From Perkinsus olseni (lineage: Eukaryota; Perkinsozoa; Perkinsida): a DNA stretch of 64,000 nucleotides. The stretch spans positions 1 to 64,000 of the forward strand of contig JABANN010000101.1 of NCBI GenBank assembly GCA_013115125.1, given 5' to 3'. This document shows, piece after piece, positions 10,710 to 24,169 of this stretch. The stretch's first letter is position 1. Each line of letters starts with the position of its first letter. The notes beneath the pieces are model-generated. The model saw only the letters and a program-made list of their open reading frames with translations, was not told the DNA's origin and made no database searches. A program made the position numbers and the translations under genes.

Positions 10710-11702
10710 ATGTCACAAGTACAGCGCATGAAAGTGATGCAATACAACATTCTCGGCCGCTACTTTGCCTTCTCCAAATACTTCAGCTATGCCTGGCCGT
10801 ACCTCGGTGGTGGTTCGGCAGCTAGAAACTTCTGCCCTGCCGCCAAAGATGCCCCTCAACTCCCCACCTTGCTCGATTGGAAGATGCGACTGCCGATGCT
10901 CGCAAGGACCTGTCTCGAGTCCGACGCCGATATCCTCTGTCTTTGCGAGATGGATTCCTATGAAGATTTTCGTCAGTCTCTAGGGTCTGCCTACGATAGC
11001 TACTTTGCCGCACGGCCGGGAGGACGGGATGATGGTTCTGCTATTTTCTGGAGGAAATCCATCCTCAAGCTGATCAGTGCTGAGACACTCCATTACAGTG
11101 GTGGGAGCGAGCGAGTTGCGGCTATTTGCCGTCTGCAAAATTTGCATGGTCAAAGGTTCACAGTCGTAGGAACCCATCTGTACTGGAAAGGATCCTGTCC
11201 TACACAGAGCAGGGAGGTCGATCAGCTCACGGCCAAGCTTCGCGCTCTGCTCAATCGAGATGAGCCCGTCATTCTCTGTGGCGACTTGAACAACCACCGT
11301 GACAGCGACACCTTCATGCGGATCAGGGGCTGTGGGATGGAGGACTGTTTTACTGCAGGGGGGATAAAACCGCCGAAATATACCAGTTTGGTTCCTCCTT
11401 CCTATGTATTGAGCTCTCGGTCTGGTGACTATCGTTTGCTCCCTGGCCGAGAGGACGAGATTGACTATATTTTTGTAGCCAGTCAGTCTGCCGAGGCCTC
11501 GATCAAAGTGACTGATGCTACCACAGTCGGCTCCGACCACGACGAAAGCGGGAACGGCGTCGTCACTGCAGCAGATTCTCGAGACCCTAGCATACCCGAA
11601 AGGGGAATTCCCAACATGAGTCACGCCAGCGACCATCTTCCCGTGATGTGTGAGGTGGAGCTGACTGGTCCCTCCCAAGGCTCCGTTCTGGGGGGATGTT
11701 AG
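10710..11702 (+). CDS. Endonuclease/exonuclease/phosphatase (EEP) family hydrolase
   Basis: Single exon, 330 residues, in the EEP superfamily of metal-dependent phosphodiesterases that includes CCR4/nocturnin/Angel deadenylases, DNase-I-like nucleases and sphingomyelinases. Motifs in order: MQYNILGRYFAF, ILCLCEMDSYEDF (metal-binding Glu), VVGTHLYW, VILCGDLNNHRDSDTF (Asp/Asn pair), EDEIDYIFVA, and SHASDHLPVMCEV (catalytic Asp-His). The opening Q-Y-N-I-L and the H-L-Y-W block are most like the CCR4/Angel branch, but the RNA-specific N-terminal repeats are absent, so substrate is open. A spacer near SGNGVVTAADS is low complexity. It follows the PPPDE-FHA gene by about 160 nt on the same strand. 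The 287-codon open frame opposite it is a shadow. Confidence 0.9.
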   Translation: MSQVQRMKVMQYNILGRYFAFSKYFSYAWPYLGGGSAARNFCPAAKDAPQLPTLLDWKMRLPMLARTCLESDADILCLCEMDSYEDFRQSLGSAYDSYFAARPGGRDDGSAIFWRKSILKLISAETLHYSGGSERVAAICRLQNLHGQRFTVVGTHLYWKGSCPTQSREVDQLTAKLRALLNRDEPVILCGDLNNHRDSDTFMRIRGCGMEDCFTAGGIKPPKYTSLVPPSYVLSSRSGDYRLLPGREDEIDYIFVASQSAEASIKVTDATTVGSDHDESGNGVVTAADSRDPSIPERGIPNMSHASDHLPVMCEVELTGPSQGSVLGGC

Positions 11703-12118
11703 ACGGCACTGGCCGGTTTTTATGTCAAGATTTGAGGACGCCATTGCAGTAGTAGTGTACATTTCTGTTACTATGTCATGCTTGCATTGTTGAGTTCCTA
11801 TTGAATAGAAGGTTAGGGAGATACCATCCTTTGAATGATCCACTGCATCAGACTGGAAATGTCATCGGAACTACATTCCTTAGTAATAGCTCAGGGCCGG
11901 GGCCGATCAACTCACAACATCAGACTCGCGTAATGGAATGACGCGAAATAAGGGAAAATCTGAACCCTTTCACTTTCACGGAACCCGTCCAGCCCCGCGC
12001 CGGTGCGCTCACATCGCACTCGACCGAAGCTCATCAGACATTCATCATAGTTTCTATACTGTTAACTCGAGTTTTGTTGTTGATGATAATCTACAGGCAT
12101 TGACGTGACAATGGCTGA
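11703..12118. other. Convergent 3' spacer
   Basis: This lies between the ends of two convergent genes. No coding, RNA or repeat signal was seen. Confidence 0.6.
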
Positions 12119-15100
12119 TCATGGAGCTTGATCGGCAAGGTTCAGCTTCCCAAGTTGCAACTCCGTTGCGAGGCGTGTATGTGCGAGTTGAACCTGCGAG
12201 AAATGCGAAAACTCAGCAGCTTTCTAGCCCTAGGGAATCTCGCCTCTTCAATGTTTCTCGTCAAATCTTTCATCGTTTCGCTGAAGGTGCTGATGCCCTC
12301 CAACACGTCCGCCATGTCTGCTCGCCATACACTCTGAGCCTGAGTCGTTTAACTTATCTTGTCGACCCTCGCTCGCTGCATCCCTGCCTCAGTCATCGCC
12401 TCGTTGAGTTCAGTGCTGACCAATTCCATCGAGGTGGCCGCATCAAATTTCAACTTCGAGGTTCTGTCACCGAGCTTCTCCATCTTGGTAAAAATAGTCT
12501 CCTGAATGGGCGAGCAGGGACGCTTCATCCGGGACTCGCCGTTGGTGACAGAGTCGGTCAGACCTGCATTCGAGCTATCCGTCGCATCCTCTCCTCGACC
12601 CGTTCGTCGTGGTAAGCGCTCTTGTATCGACGGATGATTTCCACCGCGCGCCCGCATCCGACAAGCTCGCATAGTTCCGGCATATCGTTCAGAAGCCGCT
12701 GCAGTTGAACTCTCGTAATTCTCTGAAACCACTGATGAGGGACAAAGAGGTGTCGCGTCTTGGCACTGACGGAGTCGGTTGAAGCTATAGAACAGCAGCG
12801 ACTGCATGAAGACGCGTACATCGCAGTGATCTGCCTGTTCCACGAGCTTGTACGCTTCTTCACGCTCCTCCGCGAATTGTGCTCTGTCTTCTTTAACCTT
12901 CGAATGCTCGACGATTCTCTCCGACATCCGTGCTGCCAACTGATAGTCCTTCTTCTGTTCAATCGACCAAGTGACTCACCGAATATTGAACCCTGAGCAG
13001 GCCTGTTCAATTCCAGGTTCCTCAATGCGGCCTCTCCTTCTCTTTCCGCGATGCTCTCCTCAATCTCGTACTGGAGCTCCCGTCTGAGACATCACACGAT
13101 CTCTAGACTGGCAACTCCCAAGCACAGTTCAACCTCTTTCTTTCCCAGGCTGCGACTAGGCAGGCCGGAAGGGCTCGGAGCTCAATCCATTGATCGTTCG
13201 GTCCGCCCACTTCCTCATCGTCGGCGAGATCTTGCACGAGAGACACCCCTCGGAGCTTGTAATAGTATGTGAACCTGAGTGACGCTGACATGGAGATCTC
13301 CAAAAGCTACAAGAAAGGCTCACAAGAAGGCCACCATCGGGTTGCGCCTTTGAGGATTCTCTCTTAACACGCTAGGGTCAGGGTTCTTGGCGAGGATCGT
13401 CACTTCGCTGTAAATATCAAGAACGATCCCGAAGAAGAAGGCCATCAACAGGAAGGTGATGAGAACTATGTATCTGTGGGGCAGAGAATATCGGGAGTTG
13501 AAGAGGATCGCACGTACATGACGAGGAGAAGCTTCCCCAATTGAGGCTCCTCGTGGAGGATCCGCTGCATATCAAAGTCTGTTGGTCCCCGCACGACCAT
13601 GAACAGGAGCGCGTAGAAACTGCCGTGTATCCAGGTGAAGTCGTCTACCTGGGAGGGGGTTTACATCACCACTCGCTGAGAAGGGATTACTATTGAGCCG
13701 AGAATGGCGTGGAACGACACCGCCAGCCCCGCAAGGAGGACCATGCATAATAGCGCTAAGACGAGCAGCTCGTATCTGGCAGTGGGTGGTGACGACGGCC
13801 CATTGCTGTGGCCCCCTACATGCAGCGTTCAATGACTCTGACGAATGGCCTGAAGGCGGCAACCACCACCATATACTTGAGCAGTTTGAGCCAGACAATG
13901 AGGGTGAGCAGGGAGAATGCGTTGCGGCTGCTCATCAGTGAATCGCGAAATACAGAGTATCTGAACGATCAGCCGGCCACCCAAGCGTGAGGAGAAGAAG
14001 CTTCAGACGCAGAGGACTGACGGCATGAAAACTGCTTGCGGCAGCGGAAGGAGTTCGGGCCGAAGGCTAGGCTCCTCATCCAAGACTGAGAGGAACTTCA
14101 ACCGTTCCGAGAGGTAGGTGAAGAACAGAGTAATAATGATGAAGTCAACGATGTTCCAGATGTACCTGCGGCGGAGCAGCTGCCGTTGCAGAGCATTCGG
14201 GGACCCTACGTGAAAAAGCGGACGAGACCTGTCCTGTAGAGGTTGGCCATGAAGTAGAGCATGAAGGCCAGGAACTGGCCGGTGATGACGATTTGATAGA
14301 CGAAGAGAGAGAGGTAGCTTCCGCTGTCGAGCATCACCTAACGAACATGCCAGGCGTGACCGCTGCGCCACGAAATTACCGGCAATGACATCTGATCGAC
14401 CGGCAAGGGAGTATGCTCTCGCTTGACGCCGACCGATCCATCGGGGCCGAACCTGTAAACAGCAAAGGAAACACTCTGTGGAGGCGTTCGTGGACTGTAC
14501 TCGAAGAGCAGCCTAGTGCTGACGACCATGTTGATGCTGGGGTTGAGGGTTGACAGCTCTATTATGATGGCACGAGTCGCCATATCCAACCACTCCCACT
14601 CCTCCAGGTCATCAGCAACCTGATAGCCACGTCAGAGGTCTCCTCGACTTGGCCAGAAGGGGCCCCACGCGGAAGGCTTGGACGATGTCTGCCGGCAAGT
14701 CGAAGATGTAGCCATCGCCGGTGTACTCAGAATAATTGCCGATGATGAGAGCCCCCTGTTGGGTCTCGTTCCTCGGCCGCCATCTGTCCAGTGGCAGAGC
14801 TTGAAAGGCGCAGCAACGACCAGCGGGCGGACATGTAGGCATCCTTCACCCGATCCGGTGTCCCAGTCTTGGCAATTTTAAACTTGTACTGGTCACCGGA
14901 GGACCACGGCCCGAAGCAAACCTGCAATGAGGAAGCATCGAGGGACTGCGGCTCCAAGGAACTCACCGAATGGACGGAGGCAAGATCGTCTTGAACGGCA
15001 CAAGCTCGCTGGGGAGTAACGGCGACTTGGCGTATCCTGATGGGCCCCAGCAGAATGTTGGTTTTCGTATCACCAACGTAGCGAGGCCTCCAGGCAATCG

Positions 15101-16345
15101 ATTCTGAGAGAGCGCGCTGGTAGCACTCGCTCACAGAGACCCCTTCACACCTTCATTGAGCACAAAGAGCGTGGCGGCATGCTCGGGCCAGACGCGAGGG
15201 CTCGAGGGCTCGAGGATGAGTTCTAAACAACAGGCACGGGTGATGGTGGGGGTAATACTCGGGCACTACCCGTCGCCGGAGTAGTAGTGGAAGCTGTGGG
15301 TGTTGGAATGGCGGTGGTAGTGGTGAGACCTGGGAAAGGTGGTCTCAAGCAGCGCCCCTCCCACGCCATACCTAGTAGCTCTAGGTCGAGACTGGTGTCA
15401 TTCGTCACTGCTTCGGTGGGCGTGGATGCTTCGACTGCTAACATGCCGTCGAGCCAACCCTCTGGAGGGGTCACGGCGGGAGTCAATGATGGGTACTCTC
15501 CTGCTGCGGATGACGCGTCGTCGTCCGTCGATCTACTCTGGATCACGGCCTGCCAAGGGGTAGCAGGGCTAGCCATGGGCTCGGGTTCTGGCATCCGCAC
15601 AGAGAGGATCATGCTGTGAGCGAACTTCGACTGTGTAACGATACAAAGAAAATCTACGTTGACAGCGTAGATGCAGCCGACTCTTCACCTGCTGGACAAG
15701 GTTCTGGTCTCCCACGACGTTGAAAGCTAGGGGAACAAGGGACTCTCGGTACCTGGCCCAGACTACTTCGCACCGCGTGAAGATGTCTGCTGCCTACCAT
15801 TCCCAGAAGGATGTAACGTCTTTAACCTTCTCTATCCTACACCCCACACTATGGTCTTCTGACGAACACTGTCCCCAGTATTGCTCCTGCTGCTGCCGGG
15901 CCTGGTACTCGAGGGAGGCATCAATATGGTTGTATCTTCGAAGAGCTTCAGCTCCTGCCGTACGCGTGTGCAGAGTTGTTTACAGGAAAGCGGTGAGACA
16001 GGCAACTAACGAGAGGTAGAATATCATCTCCAGTAGCATGAGCTTGAGGTTCCTGTACTCCATCGACCCAGCTTTGTACACAAAGCGCACCTGAGAACCG
16101 ATGAGTTCAACCTGTCGGAGTAAAACCTGGGATGAACCTGTGATGCGATGAGAACAGATCATTCTCCACGGTCGAGTTCGTTAACAGTGCTCGGGGTTGA
16201 TAAACAGCGGCAGAGACGAGCGAGGGTTGCTCACAGGTATCTTTTCGTAGTGTTTCCAGAAGGAACTATCCCCTAGGAACTTGTTAGAGTCTCGCTCAAG
16301 AGCAAACTCATCATACCTCGCTTCGAAGGGGTTCTCAAGGGACAT
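12119..16345 (-). CDS. Polycystin-2-like (TRPP) cation channel
   Basis: A multi-exon membrane channel of the polycystin/TRPP family, which passes Ca2+ and other cations. Read 5' to 3' on the minus strand: cytosolic start MSLENPFEARYDEF; S1 (LMLLEMIFYLSLVACLTAFL, about 15980-16050); the luminal polycystin domain starting TSFWEW, with RIRQVAV, YTGDGYIFDL and DMATRAIIIELSTLNPSIN; S2 (SLFVYQIVITGQFLAFML); S3 (IWNIVDFIIITLFFTYL); S5 region (AFSLLTLIVWLKLLKYMVVV); a segment LLVLALLCMVLLAGLAVSFH; pore region FTWIHGSFYALLFMVVRGP; S6 ending FFGIVLDIYSEV. A long cytosolic tail (about 12119-13000) is predicted coiled coil. A Ser/Thr/Pro-rich insert of about 100 residues (about 15240-15560) interrupts the luminal domain. 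One 45-nt intron removes an apparent TAG. Exact exon joins in the tail are unresolved, and a start further upstream is possible. Confidence 0.88.
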
Positions 16346-16520
16346 CAACTTGAACAGGCTAACATGACGACGATGTGCCCGAAAGATGGTACTCCGAGTT
16401 CGGTCAACGGTGCACCCCGTGGTGAGCTGGGCCAGGCCCCGACTAGCTGCGCAACAGCAGTGGTAGGCTGATACCATCCAATGGTACACACATTCATGAC
16501 TGTATGTACAAGGGCACCAC

Positions 16521-17195
16521 TCACTCCCCACACTGGCAAGCATGCTGTAGGGGACGTGGGCAGTCCTTGGCCTTAGCATAGGGCCCAGGGTACTTGCCTC
16601 CAGTGTAGCGCACCGCAGCAGGAGTCCCGCGGTGCCACTGGCCAGTAGCGGATACGCTTAAGCCTTGCTGAAAGCCCGCCAAGTGCGCTACTGGGTTCCC
16701 TGAGCGAACGACCTCTGCGCTGTCGTACCGGCCAGGATTGCCGTAATCACATTGGAAGTCTCCCTTAGAAACTTGGAGACCCGCGACCTCGCCACACTCC
16801 ACATGACCTTTCGCGTTGCAGACCAAGCACGTGAGCCCAGCGTGGAGAGCAGGATTGCGGGTTTGACGATATGAGTAGACCGGGCAGGTCGCCAGGGATT
16901 TATGGCCGTATTTGCGACAGTAGGTGCAGAACTCACGGACCTCACACTGATCGTAGCTATGGCCCGCTTGAGCACATCGGAAACAGCGCTTTTCAGGGCA
17001 TACTGAGGTCTTGTGGGGGCCGAGGCACGCCCAGCAGACAGGCTCAGGGCCGAAATAGCGGTCCTTGCTACCGACCACCATGACATCTCTATGACAGGCG
17101 TCAGGATGCACTCGTAGGTAGTGAGCAAGGTACGGGTATTGAGCGTCCCTACCTTCTGTGGAGGCTGTCGTAGCGTGGGAGGCAGGACTATTCAT
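16521..17195 (-). CDS. CCHC zinc-knuckle protein
   Basis: A probable nucleic-acid-binding protein. From the ATG at 17195 (MNSPASHATTASTEGRDAQY) about 224 codons stay open. Residues about 53-140 hold several knuckles: CWACLGPHKTSVC (C-x2-C-x3-H-x4-C, one short), CFRCAQAGHSYDQC (standard C-x2-C-x4-H-x4-C), CTYCRKYGHKSLATC (one long) and CLVCNAKGHVEC (shortened). Such arrays occur in TRAMP-complex Air proteins, ZCCHC7-type RNA factors and retroelement Gag; nothing here identifies which. No Gag or reverse-transcriptase sequence is adjacent. The frame closes at TGA just after a GT-rich site, so a further 3' exon cannot be excluded. It lies 5' of the polycystin gene on the same strand. Confidence 0.75.
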   Translation of the reverse strand: MNSPASHATTASTEGRDAQYPYLAHYLRVHPDACHRDVMVVGSKDRYFGPEPVCWACLGPHKTSVCPEKRCFRCAQAGHSYDQCEVREFCTYCRKYGHKSLATCPVYSYRQTRNPALHAGLTCLVCNAKGHVECGEVAGLQVSKGDFQCDYGNPGRYDSAEVVRSGNPVAHLAGFQQGLSVSATGQWHRGTPAAVRYTGGKYPGPYAKAKDCPRPLQHACQCGE

Positions 17196-17480
17196 GCTGA
17201 ACTGATTCAATACTTTGACATTTTAGAACCCTATCTCCTTCGAAAAGCCCAATAAAACAGGCACCGATGCTGCCAGCTACAATACCCCTTCGCCTTCGGA
17301 ACTGAGTTGACCCCACCAGGCCACCTCTTGCTAACGCCACCTGCTGATTTGCGCCGCCGGAAAGCCTTCACAATTGACGAAGAGTTCGAACGCAATGCGG
17401 GAACTATTGGTGTATCATTCGGACTACAAGCAGCAGTAATGGGGCGTATCTACAGCGGACTTTCCTGGACTGTGGTTAGC
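17196..17480. other. Spacer between zinc-knuckle and PP2A genes
   Basis: No gene is seen. A plus-strand open frame running through it into the PP2A gene is a shadow. Confidence 0.5.
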
Positions 17481-18771
<1,291 letters not shown>

Positions 18772-18985
18772 GCTACTATTGTTACAATATAGTCACTGGC
18801 CAGCAGGCACACCGCTGTCTTGTCAACGGCGATAGAAATGGGGAAAAGCACTACGATGGAAGACATTAGAGCGATCTAGAACACAACCCAAGGCGGGTAT
18901 CTGGACAACCCATGAGGAGAGTGAACAACATGGCAGGCATGGGGGAGGGCAATCTTACAAATCTCGAACTACATTATTAAAACCC

Positions 18986-21900
18986 CTAGTTACTATGGCG
19001 GCGACGAAGCTGTAAAATAGTATCAACAAGCGGCACTTGACTGGAAAGGAGCTTCAACTTGTGGAGTGCAAAGGCAGGCAGGAAGCAGACGACCACAAGG
19101 AGTAGGAGAATCAGCCAGAAGCCGACAGAACCGAGGGCGCTGAGGAGGTAACCTGAGGCGTCGTCGTCTTCCATCACCGAGTTGTAACCGAAGGTGAAAG
19201 CAATGTACAGGAGAAATTGAAAAAATACCATTGCTAGGATTAGAACCCAGGACCATTCCCTGGTATATTGTAATATGAGAACTGATACTAATGCCAGCAC
19301 TACCGTATATAACAGAATGGAGTCCATCCACAGGTCTGAGCTGAGGCCATGGCTTCCAACAGAAGCATTGGAGTACTGGCGGAAGGCCCAGACGCCGAAG
19401 TAGCACACTACAGACTGGAAGGTCCCTATTACTATCCAGTAGAAGAGAACGCGAGGATTGAAATTGTAGTTCGCAGCGGAGCGGTGATACAATTTGGGGA
19501 TAATTTGGTATCGCCAGGAGGCTGTGGTGACACTGGGCGGGTGACGTATTCGGCCATCCCCATTCGGTCCGTCCAGATCTGGATGAATATCACGATCGAA
19601 GAGGGCCGCAACAGTAAGGGGAAGGAGGCTGAAGGCTGAGTTGTACACCAATACGTAGAAGGAATCATACACTGTCTGACCGGACCATCGTGACGCAGTA
19701 CCGAAGTAGAACTGACACAGGGTGAAGAGGAAGTTCTTGTAGATGAAGAAGTTGATGTAGTGCGTCGTACGCTCATAATTCCATCGACCATGGAAGAACA
19801 TAAGACGATAGAGGTCACCGAATCTACTGATAGCGTAATCTGCCGTGCCCGCTGCCTGATACCCCTCCTGGCCGAATATACCAACACCCACGTGGGCTTG
19901 ATGTATCATATTGATATCATTAGCACCATCACCAATCGCCAACACTCTGCCTCTACCATAAAGCTCATCCTTCACCAGCCTAACAATGTCCCCCTTCTGT
20001 TTAGGATTCACTCGGCAGAAAACGGCCGACTCGCAGTGTTTGTCGCTGATGACGGAGCGGAGACGAGCGGCGCTTGGGGGCGACTGCAGTATAGCCGGCA
20101 AGGTGGCGCCATCTACCACCACCGAATATTTCTGCCCGGAGGCGCCAGGCTGGGGCACTGGTTTGGATTCAACCGTCAAACTCATCCCACGTACGAGGCG
20201 ACGAGGTCGCGCCTCTTGCTCCTGGAAATGATAAGCTCAGAAGGCACAGCGGCAACGCCCATGACAGGCGGTTAGCTTACCGGAAACGCTCCGGGCACGA
20301 CAGAAAGGGATGGATCCTTCTCAGTCTGCTCCTCTTCATCCACGAGTCCCCAGACGACCCGCTCCTCAACGAACTGAACTCCTTCCTCTCTTGCACTCCG
20401 GGCATCTATGAAGGCGTATTGGGCCGAGATCTGGTGATGGTATGGTACGGCGAGTACTACCAGGTATACTGCTCTCCGATACACGCATGGTGGCGAGACT
20501 AACGCAGCTGCCTCCATCACTGCCGTCTGGTGGACTACACAGAACTCTGTACCTGAGTACTTGCCATACCACTCTTCGCCCAAATCGTCCCATCATTACA
20601 TATTATCTGGGTTACTAATTAGGTTGCAACTCCTGGCGATGTTGATGGCTGTTTCCCGCTTGTCACCAGTGATCATCGCAACCGTTATACCAGCGTTTCG
20701 GAGGGCTTCCACAGTCTCGGGAACCTCATCCTGACCACCCACCGTTGAGGAAATGCAAGATAGCAAGAGGGCTCACTTGAAGTTTGTCCTCCACTGCCGT
20801 ACATCCAAGCAAGGTTAACTCAGTTTCGATTCTTTCATCGCAGATTTTCGCCACCTTCTCTTCTCTGAAGGCCATATCTCCAACCTGTGCCTCGTGCAGC
20901 TCCTTGGCGATGACCTCCCACTCACTGAACCGCAGCTCACGATACGCTACACACAGCGTTCCTGCAACAAGGACCATCCAGGCTCCTAGACAGCAGATGG
21001 GAGTGAGCCTACGATAGCCCTTCTCAGCGAAGCTCTTGACCATTCGCTCTGTGTGCTCCAGTGTCCGGTCCAGAACTGCGTCAGCGTTCACTACACACCT
21101 GGCAACCACCGAGCTGTCTGCACCCTTCGTAAACACGGAAACAATTTTGTCAGGGATATCTGAAGTACGGACAGGTAACCATTGACGTGTTGCCGACACG
21201 AGCGTACCTGGGCCAGTGTCCGTGACTACGGTGCTCATCATTCTCCTCTCACTGGTGAACTCCACCACATGCAGCACCTTAAACTCCTTCGTTCCACCAC
21301 TCGGGTGCTCCAGCTCGATTGATAACGGCGTCCGGTCGATAAATTGGAAACCAAAGTCAGCGGCGGCGCCCACTAGTGCACTTTCGTCGGGAGAAGTTCC
21401 CTGGTACAATATGGGGCCCTCTTCGCAATCTAACCCAGTCTTGCTCTCTTGCATTTTCTCAATTGTCGTAGCAGACCGGAAGCTGCCCAGCTTCTGGCGA
21501 CCCAGATAGAGGCAGGGGTAGCAGCAGCCCGTCTTCTCCCCTCTGGGAGTGTCCATATCCTCGACTGCACTACGCTTAGCCCTCACCCTTTGGCAGGAGT
21601 GGTTGATAGCTAGACCCAGAAGGAACCGCTCCAAGTTGGGGTCGTGTTGGGCTAGAGCATTTTGGAAACATCCGACCAGCTCAGCAGAAGGTGGGAGGAC
21701 GTCAGTGAAGTGAGTGCGTCTTCTCACACGGACCGTGCTCAAGAACGTGGAATTATCCTCTAGGAGTTCTTCAGAGTACGTTTTGCCTCCGACCGCTGCG
21801 CCCTTAAATTCCATCTTGTTGCAGGTGAGCGTGCCGGTCTTATCGGAGAACACGTGCGTTACCATACCCAACTCTTCATGCATGTTCTTAGCATTACACC

Positions 21901-23726
21901 GAGCGTGGAGATCTCTGAGAACAAATGCCGCTGCCGGGAATCGAACCAGGGGCCCCAGGAACAGAATTCTTCCCGCACTACCGTTTTTCATCGTGTAACT
22001 GTAGGTCCCACTCAATAAGATAGGATTGCGCGAACTTGATGACATCAACACTCACCCAGAGTGAGACTGGTATGAGAGTGTTGAGCAGGAGGAAGTAGGA
22101 TATATAGGTTACCACTTCCGATTGGTAAGACAAGCCTTCTAAATACCTGCCACACAAGGTCATAGACACTTACTACAGTACTGCGAACTGAGGGGAATAT
22201 CATTACGAAGTTTCCATCAGTCAATCAACGACTCACGGCAAAATTTGAATATTTCCCTCGGGGAGGTGGCAGCAGGGTATTACCAAGGTGGATCTGTATC
22301 TCCGTCTTCCTCTCCTGCCTGTGGGTAAGTGGAGGTAAATATAGTAGCAAGACCGCAGAGTAAGGCTTGGAGTATGAACAGTACCAACACGTACTTGTTC
22401 ATGGCCTTGTCTACTGTACTCTGCTTGCGTTGTCCCATCGAGTGAGCTGAGAAGCATCACCTCAATACCCCTATAACTATAACTACCACTGCTACTAGTA
22501 CTACCACGACTGTTCATTATCGCCTTCGTCTCACTCCCTGCATACACAACTACCCCGGCAGCCCAGGGTGTGTTACGTAAACTGCATCCTCTTAGCAATC
22601 TGAATAGAATACTCCTACCGAAACAGATATGCTGAGAACTCACATATTGTCAATAGATACCGCCTCCGTGTTGTCCGACGACCTAGTGTGATCGGATACC
22701 GTCGCAATAGTACCCTGGAATCTGCACAGGTGAGGAACGGTGGTGAATGCTCCAGCGCCGGCGGCGGCTTACTTCATCATGTCGGTGCTAGGCGCTTCAC
22801 AGTCGATGAAGAAGCTACCGACCAGCGCTGATAACTTCACAATCTCCGCATTCATAAGACTGGTTGAATCTTCAATCAGCTGAGAAGACATTCTCCGAAG
22901 CAAGCGAGCGGAAGAGTGCCTACAGGCGTATCCGCGATCTCCTCAACAACAACCTTCGGCGATGCCTGTCCGTCCTCGCTGCTAGGCCCACCGATATCTG
23001 CACGATACACCTTCATAAGACAAGAGAAGCAACGAGCCTACCTAGTTGGACGCTGCCCGGCCTGCGTCCCACTGCAGAGGGGTTGGTCGCTAGCACAGTC
23101 CCAACCAACTTAGGAGCCTCTCTCGTCTTCAAGTTAGTCTCCCCATCCAGGTTACTCGTTTCCATATACGCCACCGATCCAGTTTTGGCGTTTTCAGCGT
23201 GTGAAGAAAGCAATAATACCAAATCCGCAGGGAAATGTTCACGCTCTTTGACAATGACGATATCACCAGGGTGGATATCAGACCATTGCCTCCTCACTAG
23301 ATGCCCATCTCGATGCACGACAAGGGCGAGGGTACGATTGATCTCCCTGTCACGCAAGTAGGCCTGATATTCCTCGATAAACTCTCGGCCGACCGAGACG
23401 ATGAGCACGAATATCAACGGAGCGACCGAAGCGAAGGGATTGAGGGAACCGACGTCGGGCAGATTGGCGAGGACGGCGGCCAGGAGGAAGTAGCAGTTGG
23501 ACAGACGCCGGAATTGGAAAATTATCGATAACGGGAGGAAGGTAGCCCAGGTGTACTCCCGTGTTGATACGCTATTACTGCTGTACAGGTGGGAGCTTTC
23601 ACCTGAGGATGGAGCAACGACATAAGGCGGGATGCTTACTGTACTAGTAGTATTACCAACAACAAGGTGGCGAAGTTGGGGGTGAACCGCCATAACCTTG
23701 GATATTGAGGCGCGCCATGAAGGCAT
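18986..23726 (-). CDS. P4-ATPase phospholipid flippase (copy 1)
   Basis: A multi-pass ATPase that moves phospholipids from the outer to the cytosolic leaflet. It starts [17 protein letters not shown]. Motifs along the minus strand: [19 protein letters not shown] (TM1 entry), [25 protein letters not shown] (actuator loop, D-G-E-T), [17 protein letters not shown] (phosphorylated Asp), [86 protein letters not shown], and a C-terminal block of six membrane segments ending in a basic tail RRRHSN. The order and spacing are those of a full-length P4-ATPase of about 1,200 residues. Three stretches are almost identical in DNA to the neighbouring copy while the rest has diverged. It is tail-to-head with copy 2, about 440 nt apart. 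Confidence 0.93.
19787..19954 (-). repeat. Near-identical patch shared with flippase copy 2 (GDGAND exon)
   Basis: It matches 25075-25242 over 168 nt with four differences by eye. It covers the hinge motif and the following 40 residues. Confidence 0.9.
21774..21954 (-). repeat. Near-identical patch shared with flippase copy 2 (DKTGT exon)
   Basis: It matches 27575-27755 over 181 nt with two differences by eye. It includes the phosphorylation-site exon and the 3' 24 nt of the upstream intron. Confidence 0.9.
21931..21981 (-). other. 51-nt intron with tRNA T-arm/B-box-like 3' end
   Basis: The intron ends CTGGTTCGATTCCCGGCAG, containing the consensus pol III B box GGTTCGATTCC. It sits before the DKTGT exon of flippase copy 1. 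No complete tRNA fold is possible in 51 nt. Confidence 0.75.
23101..23233 (-). repeat. Near-identical patch shared with flippase copy 2 (DGETNLK region)
   Basis: It matches 28791-28923 over 133 nt with four differences by eye. It covers the actuator loop. Confidence 0.9.
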
Positions 23727-24130
23727 TGAGGGGGTCTAGACAGATTGCCCACTACTGAAACGGACAGTACAGCGAGCGTTAGAATGAACGCAATACTAAG
23801 CTGCTCTCAGATGATCGACAAGTAGGAGCAAATACTCCAGGATGAACTACTACAGGCTGAGAGATTTACCAATAATATCGCAATCATCGTCATTATCATC
23901 ATAATCACCTATAAGAGCCATGGCCTGCTCCAAAGGCATGAACTATATATACGATCACCAATGCGGGGAGGGAGTACCGGCTACTAGATTACCAAGTGTT
24001 CAGAGAGGCTCCTTCACATTGTGGTGGTGGTAGTGGTAGTGACCACGAAGACAGACGACGAGAGCATAACAACAAAAAGTTAAACGTCTAGAGCCCTCAA
24101 TGACAGGATGGGAGGATGATCAAACTAGCG

Positions 24131-24166
<36 letters not shown>
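23727..24166. other. Spacer between the two flippase genes
   Basis: No gene is seen. It is rich in short trinucleotide runs and ends in a (TAC)n microsatellite. Confidence 0.55.

Positions 24167-24167
<1 letters not shown>
24131..24167. repeat. (TAC)n microsatellite, about 12 units
   Basis: An uninterrupted TAC run abutting the stop codon of flippase copy 2, on its 3' side. Confidence 0.95.

Positions 24168-24169
<2 letters not shown>

Noticed and set aside
10980-11843. 287-codon open frame on the minus strand
   Set aside because: It lies opposite the EEP hydrolase exon, has no recognisable domain, and is explained as a shadow.
15794-15796. In-frame TAG in the polycystin gene after TSFWEW
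   Set aside because: A normal 45-nt GT-AG intron starting at this point removes it and joins FWEW to YRESLVPLAFNVV in frame.
16521-17195. Zinc knuckles as a retrotransposon Gag
   Set aside because: No reverse transcriptase, integrase or terminal repeats are nearby; knuckle spacing is irregular.
19241-19262. B-box-like GGTTCTAATCC on the minus strand
   Set aside because: It lies inside a flippase membrane-segment exon and is accounted for by the codons for SWVLIL.
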